Shown here: positions 45,737 through 59,000 of the stretch, piece by piece
How positions within the stretch are numbered: the first letter of the stretch is position 1
Layout: the number at the start of each line of letters is the position of its first letter
Origin: Chlorophyllum brunneum
Lineage: Eukaryota > Basidiomycota > Agaricomycetes > Agaricales > Agaricaceae
Direction of reading: 5' to 3'
DNA: 64,000 nucleotides
Assembly (NCBI GenBank): GCA_963576785.1
Contig: OY756150.1
Location: forward strand, 434,001 to 498,000
The notes under the pieces: model-generated
The model's database searches: none
What the model was told of the DNA's origin: nothing
Seen by the model: only the letters and a program-made list of their open reading frames with translations
Translations under genes and position numbers: made by a program

Positions 45737-46914
45737 TCTTTCTATTATGTCTGAACCTCAAACCTATATTAGAGATTATGATAAATTCCAAGAAGCTATA
45801 CCACTTGTACTGCCACCACAATCCAATGACACTGTTGTTGACTTCCTACTCTATCTTACTTGGAAATATATGTCTTACCTGTATGTATGTAATACCAATG
45901 GACTCTACTTATATACTATCAAGAACAACCTCTACAGTGCTTGGAATAATAGTTGGAAAGCATAACCTACCACCAAGGAAACAATGTAGTACATCCATCC
46001 ATATATGTATACCTATGGTCCAGTACTTGAAGCACTCATTCACCAATAGGTTGCTGATGAAATCTATTGTATAGAGATGTGACTAAAAGACTTATCACTA
46101 GATAATGAACCTCCTGTACCTAGTAGTAACAGCAATGACTCTTCCCACCTGCTATTACAATTTACTTGAGCTTTTGTCAAGTTACCCAAGTCTTACCTCT
46201 CTGAAAAACCAATTATATTGATATTATCCTTATTATTCAATTCTAATCAACCCATAAACATAGTTCTTCTATCACCAATATTATTACCATCATCACTGTC
46301 TACCACCTTGTCCTGTATGTCTTGTGACTACAGCTGTTCTGATGAATCTCTATTGTTGTCATCTAAGATCTTTGAGAATAAGTAAGTACTTATCTGTTTT
46401 ACCATCATCAGTTTTACCTTGTCCTATATTTAGTTGTTTTACTCTTATCAGTTTCATGTCTATCTTTAGTAGTATTTTGTCTTATGTTTCATATCTATTA
46501 GTTTCACATTGTAAAACCTGTTTTAGTCTTGTTATCTATCCTCCATAGTATTTATAGAAAAGAAGTAGTTAGTATAAATAGCCAACTGTATTAGAAAGTC
46601 AAAGCTTAAGCTTTGACCTTTTACAGAGATAGCCTTTTTGATTGCCCAAGAAGAGTTTCCATTGATAGTTCCTGTCTTTTTTTTTTTTCTTTTTTTTTTA
46701 AATCAACAATTTATATAGTAGTACTTGAGCACAGTCCACATGTACATAAACTAATCCTACAAGACTTGATACACTCTAAATCATAACCTAGAGTGATCTT
46801 TAGTACATATATTGTTTGTTAAGTCTAGAATAGAGAGAGAGAGAAAGAAACAGATAAGAGAGAAACTACTAAATTAAAATCTCAAAGGGAGAACAACAAA
46901 CTGTACTAGTGTGT
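45737..46914. other. AT-rich stretch without identified gene
   Basis: Contains a short open frame at 45747-45965 (MSEPQTYIRDYDKFQE start) of unknown nature and a T-rich tract near 46678-46700 that could be the complement of a poly-A tail. No domain recognised. Confidence 0.4.
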
Positions 46915-47219
46915 TGTTACAACCTTAGTCTAGGACTCAGGTTGCAAGTCTTTGGATAAAGACAAGGAAGTAGAGAGAAGAGAAAGGGATGATATGATTG
47001 GTAAAGTGTAAGGAATACATCAAGTATTACTACACTTTATATACTAGTAGTGAGAGCTAAAAATGATGGAGCAGAGTAACAGAGTCATAGAAACAAGTAG
47101 AACAAGTCAGTAAGAGTACAGCTATAAGGGATGAAACAAGGGAATGAAATGGATATATAGGAATGATGAGTACAATAGGTGCATGATATGAATGTACTGT
47201 CTATCTATAGTTCATAACA
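46915..47219 (-). repeat. 3' LTR of gypsy element 2
   Basis: Begins TGTTACAACC and ends TTCATAACA on the plus strand; pairs with 52958-53272, with indels between them. Confidence 0.9.
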
Positions 47220-47262
47220 ATACCTCCCTTTTTATGTTCATGACCCTATGAAGTGTCATGGT

Positions 47263-48141
47263 CTACTTGTCATTTTGTTCTTTGTGTAAGGCATTGACAA
47301 GTTGGCATTTAGTAGGGCCAATCATCAGAGTTCCTGACTTGCGTCGACATCCAATCCAGAAGGGGGTGTAGTCTTGTCCTCCTTGAAAGAGGGCAATGGT
47401 GCAACCTTTGAAGGTAGTGGTGTTATTCATTTCTGCTAAGACTAGGTTCTGAACTATCTCCTGCCAGTAGTTGTCATCAAGTTGTCCTCCTTCTTTGAGT
47501 ATGAGGTACAATCAGGGTGGATTGAATATAATAGGTTTGGTGGGCAGGTCAAACTCTAGGATGTGTATCAGGAGGTGATCTACTTTGTCTCTCATATCAG
47601 ATTCCATTAACTGTTTGGCTACTGATTTTTTGATTCCTTCCATTCCTTTGTCTAACTATTCTTGTTCATCATCTTTATTGTAGGGTGGTTTGTCAGGTAA
47701 GGTAGTGGAGGTGTACGAGTCAAGATCTATCAGTCTTTGTGCAAGTCTGTAGGTAGGGTTATCATTGGAATCAGTGAGGTGATTGAGTCTTTCACCTGTC
47801 ATGACTAGGGCACTTTGGATGCATTGCTTTGTATCAGAGTACACCAATATGTTGAGATTGGTGGCTGCCTTATCCAATAGTTCCTTCATGAGTTCATGTT
47901 TTCCAATTAACATGGCAGCTGGGAGGGTTCTGGTAGTAGTGACAAGTAGGATACAGCTTAGGGCTTTGGCTTGGATTTGGAGATTGTGGATGGTGTGGGC
48001 AATGTATATGAGTCCTTTGGTTGTGGCAGTATAGTGTTCAATCTGGTCTTCAGTAGACTAGGCATTGAGGAGGTTGTTAAGTTCTTGTTCAAACTCTGTG
48101 TCATTAGCTGGGAAGGGGGTGGGTTTGCATTCAGTGTGCAT
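47263..48141 (-). pseudogene. Extra ORF downstream of pol, element 2
   Basis: About 292 codons from ATG (complement 48139-48141) to the stop after HKEQNDK. The frame is continuous apart from three in-frame stops (near 48060, 47660 and 47510) at positions that are Gln, Trp or Ser-like in element 1. It therefore gives the correct frame across the element 1 frameshift. Conserved blocks are FEQELNNLL, ATTKGLIYIAHTIHNLQIQA, GKHELMKELLDKAATNLN, GERLNHLTDSNDNPTYRL, NYWQEIVQNLVLAEMNNTTT and FQGGQDYTPFWIGC. No known domain. Confidence 0.78.
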
Positions 48142-48261
48142 GGTATGTTGTGGAAATAATTGGTGAAGTCTAGAGTGCAGTGGATACAGTGTGAGGTATG
48201 TCAGGTATAGTGATCTCTTGTAATGCAAGGTTTGTTGTTCATAATTGTTGCTTTTTACCCC

Positions 48262-51200
48262 CCTTTTTTATAGGTTTTGTCCTCGAAATCTTGTCTAAAA
48301 ATTCTTGAACTGCCTCCTTAGTATTTTCCAGTTCTGACTCATCCTCCCATGTGTCATCCTCGGAGGTATGTCCCTTCTAGTGTACTAGGAATTGATTTTG
48401 CTATCCTCTTGTGTGGTGTCCTTGGATTTCTTCTACTTTGTACTGTTCTTTATCATTAATGATCTTGGGCAATGGTGGTGGTAGAATATGCTGGCTGTCA
48501 AACTTGGGTTTCTGATAGGAGGAAAGGAGTCTTCTGTTAAACATGTCATGTATTACCCATGTTTCAGGTAATTCCAGTTGGTAACTTGTTTCACCTATTT
48601 TTGCTTTTATTTGGAATGGTCCATAACATTTGTAATCTAACTTCCTGGTTGGTCTTGTTGTCCTGATGTTGCTTGCTTTGAGCCATACTTGTTCTCCTGG
48701 ATTATACTCATGTTCTGGTTTGGTACTATTATATTTCTTCATTTGCATCTGGTTGTATTATAGCATCTTGATCACTTGTCGCATATTTTGTAACTCCTAT
48801 ATTCATTCCATGATTGCAGGTGCCTTGGTAACATTCATTATATCTCCTTTCCAGGGGTATTGTCCATAAACTATTTTGAATGGTGAGTATCCAGTGGCAG
48901 TGTAGGTTTTGTTGTTGTATTGGAATTCCACTATGGCTAACCATTTTTTCCAGTTGTTCTGTGTGTGGTTTATTATGTTTCTGAGGTATGTCTCAACCTC
49001 CTGGTTGATGTACTCTGTTTGACCATTGGTTTGTGGGTGGTATGCCATGGATAAATTTTGTTGGATACTTGTTGCTTGGCATAGTTCTGCCATGAATTTT
49101 GATGTGAATTGTGGACCTCTGTCACTAATAATTCTGCGGGGTATTCCATGTATTCTCTATATATTATCTTGGTAGATATCTCCTAGCTCTTTGGATGTTA
49201 AGGTAGTATTAACTGTATGCAGTCTGATCATTTTGCTGAAATGATCAACTATAACAAGTATTGCATCATATCCCTCTGACTCTGGTAATGGTCCTATCAT
49301 GTCAATTGATATTTCTTCCCAAGGTTCCACTGGTATTGGTAGTGGGTAAAGATATGTTGTTGGTCTTGTTCAGAGTATTTTGTTTTGTTGGCATGCCTCA
49401 TACCCTTTGATGTATCATTTGACATTGTTGTACATTTGAGGCCACCAATAACTCTATTTAAGAAGTTTGATCATTCAGTGTTGTCCTGGGTGTCCTATAT
49501 CTGTCTCATCATGGTGTTGTTGGAGTATTTCTTGTCATATTTGGCTATTGGGTGGGACATATATTCTTCCTTCAAACATTAGTGTTTCCCATATTTCCTC
49601 TGGTTATCTCTCCTTTTCCTTCAGCCACTGTGTTTCCCTTTTTTGTTTCCTTTTGTAGTCAGTATTTCAGATCTTCTTCTCCTGAGACTTCCCAGATTTG
49701 TTGGATCGTAGTAATTGTGTTGTCTTTGAATAAATAGTTAGGTAGTAAGATGATATCAGTGTTATTTCAGGTGGTATTGGTTTTTGTTAATCTCAATAAG
49801 ATGTTGGCTTTTGTGTTGGTCTTTCTAGGGATGTGTTTCAGCATGTAATGGTATTCTTGTAGCTCTATCTACCATCTTGCTTGTCATCCTGTGAGTTGTT
49901 GTGGTTTTTGGAAGTATTCCAGGTTCTTGTGATTGGTCCAGATTTTGAATAGTTCATCAGTATCAAGTAAGTATTGTCTCCAGGTTTTGATTGCTTCTCA
50001 GATGCCTAGTAGTTCTTTATTGTAGATCTAATAGTTTTGTTCTGCCAGTACCATTGTTCTTGGGTAGAATGTAATTGGGTGCCAATTTTCTTTCTGTTTC
50101 TGTGATAGTACTGCTTCTACTCTATAGCCTGATGTGTCTACTTCCACTCTGTATTGTCCCTTGTCTTGTGGCATAGCTAGTACTGGCTTACTTGTGACCT
50201 TTTCCTTGATTCTTTTGAAGGCTCATTGCTGTCATTCCATCCATACCCATTAAATGTCTTTCTTCTTTAACTCATGTAAAGGGACTGCTATGTTGCTAAA
50301 GTCATGTATGAATTGTTGGTAGAAGTTTGCAAAGCCTAGGAATTTTTTGATGTCTTTCAGGGATTTGGGTGTTAGCCACTCTTTCACCACTTTTATCTTC
50401 TCCTCCTCCATTTTAATGCTGCCTTGTCCAACCACAAATCCCAATATTGGTATCTCCTTCATGTCAAATAAGCACTTTGATCTTTTGAAATATAGCTGGT
50501 GTTTTGCTGCAATGTCAAGAAATTGTTTTGTCCTGTCTTCAAGTTCCTGTTGTATAGTTCCTAGGATGACAAAGTCATCCATGTAGTTGATAACTGCTCT
50601 TTTGTGTAGCATTTCTTGGAAGACCGTGTTCATCATCCTTTGGAATGTTGCTGGCAAGTTGCTTATTCCGAAAAACATGACTGTTGGTTCAAATAGTCCA
50701 TTGTTTATTACAAATACTGCTTTCCATTCATCACCTTCTCTGATCTGGATGTTGTTGTATCCCCAAATAATGTCAAGCTTGTTGAAGACTTTCACATCCT
50801 TGAGTCTGTCAATAACTTCACTTATCAATAGAAGTGGCATTTTGTCTTTAATTGTGTGTTCATTTAATCTTTTGTAGTCTTGTACTAGTTACTTGGTTCT
50901 GTTCTTCTTGGGTATGAAGCATGGGGTCACATATGGGGATTGTGATGGGTGAATTTGTCCTGAGGCAATATTCTTGTCAAGGAATTTTTGTAATTCTTGC
51001 TTTTCTGTTATTGTCATCAGGTAGACTTTGGATTGTAGTACCAGTGGTGCATTTTCTGACAGGTTTATCTCATGGTCCCATATTGTGTGCTCAGGTAGTT
51101 TGTTGAAATTCTTTTTGTTGAACAGGTGCATGTATTGTTGTAGGTATGTTAGTAGGTCTTCTGGGTTGGTCTGGTCTGTTTTCTTTTCTTCTATATGTTC

Positions 51201-51690
51201 TTTTACCATGCATATTCTCTTGTTGTTGAACTGTATGTTGTTGTGGTGTGTGGTACAATCCTTTGGGCATCTATTAAAGCATATTATGTTGTTTGTCTAG
51301 TCAATTTCTGAGTTGTGTTTGACTAGCCAGTCATGTCTGAGGTATAGATCTGTGCTCTCTAGTTGTGTTACCATTACTTCAATTTCTTCCGTGTGTTTAC
51401 TGTTGCTTAATACCAGTTGTGCCATGTCTGTTATTTCACCTTGTTTTTGGTTCTGTCAGTATTGATTACTCATATCAGGATTTCAAGGGGTCTGGTTATA
51501 ATTTGTTCTTCTTCTACTATTCTCTGTACTATGCACATATGGGTGCATCCGGAGTCTACCAGTGTGGTAATTTGTTTAGGTCCCTTCCTTGTTCTAATTG
51601 TTGAATCCAGAAGAAGTTTGCATGTCAAGTTCCATTTCTGTGGAATCACATATCATCTATTGTGAAGTAAAACAGGGACTCTAGGTTTAT
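48262..51690 (-). pseudogene. pol of gypsy element 2, interrupted
   Basis: The best-preserved piece is RT at 50250-50840, 196 open codons including NYMDDFVILGT and FKRSKCLFDMKEIPILGFVV. Upstream lies the spacer and RT start with ASGQIHPSQSPYVTPCF. Downstream come RNase H-like fragments, then an integrase core with ISDRGPQFTSKFMAELCQAT and NQEVETYLRNIIN. After the integrase come YKVEEIQGHHTRG and a chromodomain ending DDTWEDESELENTKEAVQEF. The integrase zinc region is frameshifted. Many stops, so inactive. Confidence 0.87.
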
Positions 51691-51714
51691 TGGCTCATAG
51701 GTTTGTGCCTACTT

Positions 51715-52864
51715 AAAGTCTTTGGCAAAATCCTCCTTTGCCTCTTCTTCTTACTCAGTTTCCTTGGTAACCTCTCTAATGTACACTTTCTTCAGTGCTT
51801 TACAATTCTTTGAGATGTGGCCTTGCTTGCCACAATTATAGCACATTATCTTAGTATATGTGACTTTTGTCTTCTTGTGGCAACATTTGGTGATATACTT
51901 ATATAGGTTGCAGTTGAAACATCTTGGTTTGCCATTTTGATCTGTGTCTGCCCTCTGTCTACCAATCTCTATTGGTTGTCCTCCGCCTCCATAGGTGACT
52001 CCTGTACTTGTTCTGACATCTCCTTAGGTAATGTCTGCCATTTCATATTCTTGGCCTACTGCAAGGATTATGTTTCTCCATTTATTGTATGTGTCTGGGA
52101 TTGAGGCTGACAAATAGCCTACAATGGTTCAGATAATGTCTGCTCTGGTATATTGTTTGAGGAGGAATATAGTGTGTGCATTGTCTATTTCTGCTTAGGT
52201 TTTCAATGCTTCAAACTCTATTAAGAAGTCTGCAGTGTTCCTTTTTCCCTATTTGAACAACTTGATTTCTCCTTCTGCTATAGCTTTCCTATTCCCCAAG
52301 GAGAAGGTGGCTACTATCTCCTTTGCAAAGTCATCAAACTCCAGCATTTTCTTGTCTTGAATTGTCTGTAACTTGGCATTAGCATAAGGACCTGCTAATT
52401 CTCCTTTCATTTGTGCCAATACTCTGATTATCTTTTGCTCATTGTCATCAATTTTGTTGAAGAGTGTCCATAAGGACATTGCTCTCCACCAATCATCAAA
52501 TTTGGTTCTATCTCCATTGAAATATCCTGGTTCTGGGACTAAGTTCTTTGGGAAATTGATTTCATTGGCTATTTCTGATTTGGTTCTAGTTCACTGTGTT
52601 TGTTCTCTTGGGTCTCAGTGATTTCTGTATCGGATGGGTGACTTCTATGTCGGATGTGGTCTTGGCAACATCTGTATTGAATAGGGTCTCAAAAAGAGCT
52701 GTGTCTTTGTCTACACTATGTTCAGATTTCTGCTACTTAAGGCCTTCAGAGATTGCTAGTTCTGTTTGTTGTTTGGATCCAGTAGTTACTGATGATCCCT
52801 GGATATCTGTTGGTCTTGGAGCTCTTGGTCTTCTTGGTGTTCTTGATGAGCTACTGCTGCTCAT
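51715..52864 (-). pseudogene. gag of gypsy element 2, interrupted
   Basis: ATG at the complement of 52862-52864 with the same MSSSSSSRTPRRPRAPRPTD start as element 1. The gag core EPGYFNGDRTKFDDWWRAM is kept and here continues in frame as SLWTLFNKIDDNEQK. Of the two zinc knuckles, the first has lost its histidine and the second (CYNCGKQGHISKNC) is intact. Several TAG/TAA codons interrupt it. Confidence 0.83.
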
Positions 52865-52957
52865 GTACTGTTGTCCTGGTCAGAGGCTATTATTCCAAGC
52901 CTAGTTACAAATAGTGGTACCTTTCTTGCAAGGTGAGTCAAATGACACTTTACCAAA

Positions 52958-53272
52958 TGTTATGACCTTAGTCTAGGACTCAGGTTGCAAGTCTTTGGAT
53001 AAAGACAAGAAAGTAGAAGAAAGTAGAGAGAAGAGAAAGGGATAATATGATTGGTAAAGTATAAGAAATACATCAAGTATTACTACACTTTATATACTAG
53101 TGGTGAGAGCTAAGAATGATGGAGTAGAGTAACAGAGTCATAGGGACAAGTAGAACAAGTCAGTAAGAGTACAGCCATAAGGGATGAAACAAGGGGATGA
53201 AACAGATACATAGGAATGATGAGTACAATGGGAACATGATAGGAATGTACTGCTTATCTATAGTTCATAACA
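52958..53272 (-). repeat. 5' LTR of gypsy element 2
   Basis: Begins TGTTATGACC and ends TTCATAACA. Longer than its partner by a short duplication of AGAAAGTAG near 53010. Confidence 0.9.
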
Positions 53273-53301
53273 GTTACTGTGTATTACTGTACTGGAAAAC
53301 A
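53273..53301. repeat. Short piece matching the end of the copia LTR
   Basis: TTACTGTGTATTACTG followed by CTGGAAAACA closely matches the end of the copia LTR at about 55972-56001. It directly abuts the gypsy LTR. The rest of that LTR is not on the other side of the gypsy element. Confidence 0.55.
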
Positions 53302-53599
53302 ATAAAGAAGTTGTTTGATTGAACAAGATACAGAACATGTCTGCTACATGGGATTTATATACATCTAGGAAGGCATAGATGAATCATACTACATACAAAG
53401 TCATATAGACACATGTTGTGTCAGAAATACATAAAACATTCTATCTGACTCTTACTGAGTACTATGAAACATGTATATGAGTCATTGGAACTATATAGAA
53501 TAATCTATCAAGTACCAATTGTTATTACTGGTCATAATTGACTCAGTATGACATTCATCATATGCAGAGCAACTCATAGAAAGTTTTGGTTCAGTCTAT

Positions 53600-55215
53600 T
53601 ATTAATATAATGACTTCATAACCTATCCATAGAATATGACTGAAACTTCAACAGTATGCTCATTTAACTTCTTATAGTCTTGTACCAGGTACTTTGTCCT
53701 ATTCTTTTTGGGTATAAAGAAATATGGGGTGGTATAGGAGGATTGTGATAGTCTGATTTGTCCAGAGACAATATTTTTGTTGAGGAATTTCTGTAACTCT
53801 TGTTTTTCTGTTATTGTCATTGGGTAAACCTTGGATTGTAGTACCAGGGATGCATCTTTGGATAAGTTTATCTCATGATTCTATATCATATGTTCAAGTA
53901 ACTTGTCAAAGTTCTTTTTGTTGAACAGGTGTGTATAGCATTAGAGGCAAGTTAGTAGATCTTCAGGGTTTGCCTAGTTGGTTTTCCTTTCCTTGATTTG
54001 TTCCTTAAGTGTGCATATTTTTCATTGAACTGTATGTCATTGTGTGGTGTGTTACAGTCATTGAGGCACCTGGTAAATTATATTATGTTGTTGGTCCAGT
54101 CAATTTCTGGGTTGTATTTGACTAGCTAGTTATGTCCAAGGTATAGGTCTGTACTTTCTAACTGTATCACCATAGCTTCAATTTCCTCTATGTGTTTTCC
54201 ATTGTTTGATACCAGTTATACTATATCTGTTATCTCACCTTTCTTGTTTTCTGTTCTATTGGTATTAATTACTCTAATTAGGGTTTTGGGAGTTTGGTTG
54301 GGATTTGTTTTTTGTCTACAACTCTCTGGGCTATGCACATGTGGGTGTATCTAGAGTCCACAAGTGTTATGATTTGTTTGGGTCCTTTCTGTGTTTTGAT
54401 GGTGGAATCAAGGAGAAGTTCATGTATTGAGTATTATTTTTATGAAATCATGTATTATCTATTGTGAAATAAACAGGAACTTTAGGTTTATTGGCTTGCA
54501 GCTTTGCACCTACTCAGAGCCTTTGGCAAAATCCTCTTTCATCTGTTTCTCCCCTTTTTCTTGCTCATTGTCTTTGGTAATCTCCCTCATGTGTGCTTTC
54601 TTGGGTACTCTGCAGTTCTTCAAACTGTGGCCTTGCTTGCCAAAATTATAGCACATTATTTTGGTGTATGTAACCTTGCTTTTCTTTTGGAAATGTTTAG
54701 TGATGTGCCTATAGAGATTGCAGTTGTAACATCTTGGTTTTCTATTCTGATTGGTATCTACTCTCTGTCATCCTATCTCCATTGGTTGTTTTCTGCCTCT
54801 ATATATAACTTCTGTCATTGTTTCAACATTATCTTATGTAATGTCTATTGTTTTGTATCCTTGTCCAATGGCAAGAATTGTTGTTCTCCATATATTGTAG
54901 GTAGTTGGTATACATGTTAGTGGATAGCCTACTATGGTTCAGATAATATCTGCTCTGGTATGTCTTTTGAGGAGGAAAATGGCATATGTGTTGTTTGTCC
55001 CTGCTTGGGTTTTTAATACTTCATATTTGATTAGGAAGTTGGTGATGTTTCTTTTTCCTTGTTTGAATATCTCAATTTCTCCTTCTACTATGGCTTTCCT
55101 ATTCTCTAAGGAGAATATGGCCATTATCTCCTTCTCAAAGTCATAAAATGCCAGTGTTTACTTATTCTGAATAGCTGATAGTTTGGTATTTGTGTAAGAA
55201 CTTGCTAGTCCTCCC
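53600..55215 (-). mobile_element. Third gypsy fragment (gag end, protease, start of RT)
   Basis: Complement of 55124-54939 encodes FSLENRKAIVEGEIEIFKQG, then zinc knuckles at about 54600-54750 and a protease-like region. A segment at 53623-53820 encodes ASGQIH-like SGQIRLSQSSYTTPYFFIPK. It is clearly related to elements 1 and 2 but has no LTRs and many stops. It keeps Gln at the Lys-Thr-Gln site where elements 1 and 2 share a stop. Confidence 0.82.
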
Positions 55216-55569
55216 TCCACTTGTCTGCTATCTGTATCTGACCTCTGTCCTAGTGACAAGTGGTTATTTAAGTAAAGACTACTATAGTACTTGGAGGGAT
55301 ATAGTACATAAGCTGAAGCCAAGGTTCTCTGTTTGTCTGGTCCACTATTCTACAAGGACCATACCTTTGTCAGCAGTATTGTACTTAACAGCCAGGCCAT
55401 ATGATAGGTAACAATGATACTTTTAGATGAGGTCTATCAAAGAATAGTAAAAACTAAAAACTATGGATACAAATTAATACAAACCTGAGGTCCATGAAAG
55501 AAAGTTAGACCTCAAGAATACAGGATACTATGTCTAGATAAGAAATACTCTAACTACAGAGGTAAACCA
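55216..55569. other. Unassigned AT-rich sequence
   Basis: About 350 bases between the gypsy fragment and the copia LTR. No gene or repeat recognised. Confidence 0.4.
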
Positions 55570-56001
55570 TGTTGTCATTCGTGCTTACTATAGCTGTATT
55601 TCATGTGACTAGCTCTTCAGTATTATTCATATAATATTTGTTATCAAGGCTGTATCCTCTGACTTACATTATGCACCTTTTCCTCATGTATTTCATGAGC
55701 TGACTGATACTCTGTTGCTCTCATTATACTACTGGACACTACTGAGCAATTGCAGTGTTTCAAGGGACTCTAATATCATTACTGACACAATTATGCCTCA
55801 TTATTACTTATAGATCTTAGGGTTTGCTACCTGGACATTTAGTATATAAAGTACCATGTATTTCCTTATTTTTTTTAGACAATCTACTCAAGCTCTACTT
55901 GACTCAACAGCAACTCACTTAGTTTCTTATTGTTCTAACTAAACATTTATCAGTAAGTCAGATTATCCATCTGTTACTATGTATTACTGTGTTGGAAAAC
56001 A
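55570..56001 (+). repeat. 5' LTR of copia-like element
   Basis: Begins TGTTGTCATT and ends GGAAAACA, giving a TGTT...AACA inverted end. Related over most of its length to 62012-62440. Contains TATATAAAG near 55841, a likely promoter TATA box. The right boundary is less sure than the left. Confidence 0.7.
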
Positions 56002-59000
56002 GGTCATGGGCCCTGGATCACCTGCTCTCCATATGCTATAATTGGCTACAAGTGGGTTGTAGATAGGCTGATCTAACCAGTCTTGTAGAGCATAGTCTTT
56101 CTAGCCTATCCCTCTAATATGATTTGATCAGTTTCATGCTCTATACAGGGTTCCATATATAGGTTCATAGCTTGAACAGTGCAGTGGTGCAGATCTGATT
56201 GCCCATAAATCTGATTGCTAATTATGTCCATATTTAGACTACAATATCTTCCCCTATTTCTGTTATACTTAGCTCTATCCCTATTTTCTCTGGATCTGCC
56301 AATTATAATGAGTGGGCAGACTGGATGTAGGACACTTTTGCTTTGGTCTCTTCTAATGGAATGAATATTCTTGGTAATGAGTATCTGCTGATACCTTTGT
56401 TGCAAATACATACTCTTGTTACTACCTATAAAATTGTCCTGCCACCTATGGGTGTGGTAGCAAATGAGTATGCTGCATGCATCTGGATGCACTGGGTAGT
56501 TTACTCTATCATTAAAAGTAAACTACCTGCTAAGATAATCAAAGGGAACCTTCCTAACATCAATAGCATGTAGGTGCATCTTTGCACTGCATATGGCATG
56601 GAGTTTATCTCTGGCCTCTGTTCCAAGTATATCAAGATAATTCACTTCCAACTCTATCTGAATGAGGATCCCTCCAGCCTGATCACCAAGCTCACTGTTC
56701 TCTACAAGCAGCTTCACACTAATGGCAATTGCATCATCCCAGAGATCATCAAAGCAATGACTCTTCTCCCAACATGTGGAATATCATTACCCCTTTCCTC
56801 ACAGTAAATACCAAGATCTCAGCCATTACCTTTGCATCAGTCTAAGGAGCCATAATGAACTACTGGTCAATGCTTAAGGTAAACTAGTCAGTCAACAAGT
56901 TCTCTGGTATAAAACCACAAGACATACCCTCTTACTATCAGGGGTAGCAGCAGTAGCAGTGTAGTCCCCCACAGAAGTAGCAGCAGCAAGGGCAGCAGTT
57001 GCACTCTCAAGTACAGCAGCAACAGCAACCTTTGCAGCAGTAGCAGTACTAGCAGCAGTCTCAAGAAAAAGGGAAAAAGAAGAAGAGGCAATATGGCATG
57101 AGGGGCAGTGGCAAAGGCCAAGTAAATGAGGTCAACACTAGGCAACCAGCTCCCTTCAGAAATAATGCTGGGCAACCAGCTTACACAATGGACTCTGTTA
57201 ACTTTGGCTTTGTCAAGTTGATGACCAAACCCAAGAAAAGTACTTGCAGCCTCATTAATGAGGTACAATCCTCTAGACCAATCCCTTCTTCCCTTCTCTT
57301 GTAGATGACAAATCCAGCTGAGAAAAAATCTCAAGATCCCTGATACTACTTGTCTCTGTATGTGGCCACCAAGGCAAAAGCCTTGGATCTTTATGAAAAA
57401 CACATAGAAAACACTCCTATCCCCCAACTGGCCTTTTCTCCAATGGCTGCCTCCATTATGGAGGTTGACAAACTCTTCAGTACTATACCAGCTGCCAAAC
57501 TGGTTGTGAGCATCCCTGCTCCAACCACTGTCAAGAAGGATGTGGATGAAGTGTTGATAGGATCTGAGGACAAGGATTACTCAGATAAAGCTATGGTAGG
57601 TAAGCCAAGACTTGCTAGCTCTTTATATAAATCTGAAGATTATTGCAGGAGTATCATATGTATTGCTGATGACCAAGGAGACTCTCAACTGGGTGCACTG
57701 AGTACAACCTCAGCCAATGTAGAATCTTGGATTAGTAGCCAGACAACTTATGTACCTAATTATGCACAATTATATACTTTAGAATTAAAACTTTCTTCTC
57801 TTTTCTCAAGAGTAAAGAACACATATGAAATAACACCTAGCTGCAGTAGTACATGTGAATGTACAATGAATGGCTCCTAGACTCCGGTGCCTCCCTTAAT
57901 GTTACTCCAAACAAGAGGGATCTTGTCAACATTGTCAAAGTTTTTTTGGATTAGTGCAGATCACAGATGGATCCACACTCTCTATTGGATCCTATGGCAC
58001 TGTCTATCTAGAGACAGAAGTAAAACTTGAGTCCAGTGAAGTTCAGTGGCATACTTTGTGCCTTTGCCTGGTATATCACATACCAAAGTTAGATATGAGA
58101 CTTTTCTCGACTAGATCTATCACAGATAAAATCAATTTGATTGTAGAAACATCAAATAGGAAGACTGTCATTTGTGATGTTTGTGGTAAACCCTACCTGA
58201 GTGGACATTGTTGCCAGAGGGCTTTTTTGAACCAAGTTCACTTTGTGGATATACACATCTTGCACAATAGAGATCTTCAATTCTCCTTGGCTTTGATCAA
58301 TAAGAATACTACATCCTATGATGTCTGGCATTGAAGATTTGCACACCCATCCAATTAGGCTCTGGGTTATATGCCAAAACACACAGAATCTGTCCTAATA
58401 CTTCTATTGAAGGAACAGAAGGTTTTCCCTGGTTGTGCACTTGGAAAGCTGCAAAACAAGGCCTACCATGAGAATACATCTCATATGTCCAAGATCCTTG
58501 AACTGATCTATTCAGATCTTCAGGAACTTCCCATTATATCTTACTATAAGTTCAAATAGGTTATGATATTCCTTCATAACTACTCTTTTTCTGTGCACAT
58601 CTCTTTCTTGCATAGCAAATCAGATACTGCACATGCCTTCAAGACATATGCTGAGCTGGCCATGAACCAGACAGGCAAGTGCATCAAGTGTGTGTACTCT
58701 AATAATGGAGAAGAATACATGTCTCAGAAACTCAAGGACTACTTTGCTGAGAAAAGAATCCTTCACAAAACAAGTGTGCCACACATTCACCAACAGAATG
58801 GGCATGCTGAACATCTTAATTGAATACTTCTAGAAAAGGTACAATCTATGCAACTTGAAGTGTGCCTTTCAGCTAGCTACTGAGAGTTTGCATTTGATAT
58901 AGCTGCTTATATCTATAACAGGACACCTATGAAGTACCTAAAATGGGTCATCCCCTATAAGATGTGGTTTGGAAGGAAACCTAATGTTTCTCATCTCTGA

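Larger units (their letters stand above)
46915..53272 (-). mobile_element. Ty3/gypsy chromovirus-type LTR retrotransposon, element 2 (minus strand)
   Basis: 6.36-kb element related to element 1 but inverted. LTRs lie at 46915-47219 (3') and 52958-53272 (5'), in the same order gag, pol, chromodomain, extra ORF. The internal region is almost devoid of CG dinucleotides. Many in-frame TAG/TAA/TGA codons sit where Gln, Trp or Arg stand in element 1. No target duplication is apparent: the five bases on the left are TGTGT and on the right GTTAC, so the flanks have been altered or rearranged. Confidence 0.92.

Noticed and set aside
46910..53277. Target-site duplication for gypsy element 2
   Set aside because: TGTGT on the left and GTTAC on the right do not match, so no duplication can be claimed.
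56940..57062. CAG-rich tract as a CRISPR-like or regulatory array
   Set aside because: It is a low-complexity Gln-rich coding tract of copia gag without spacers.
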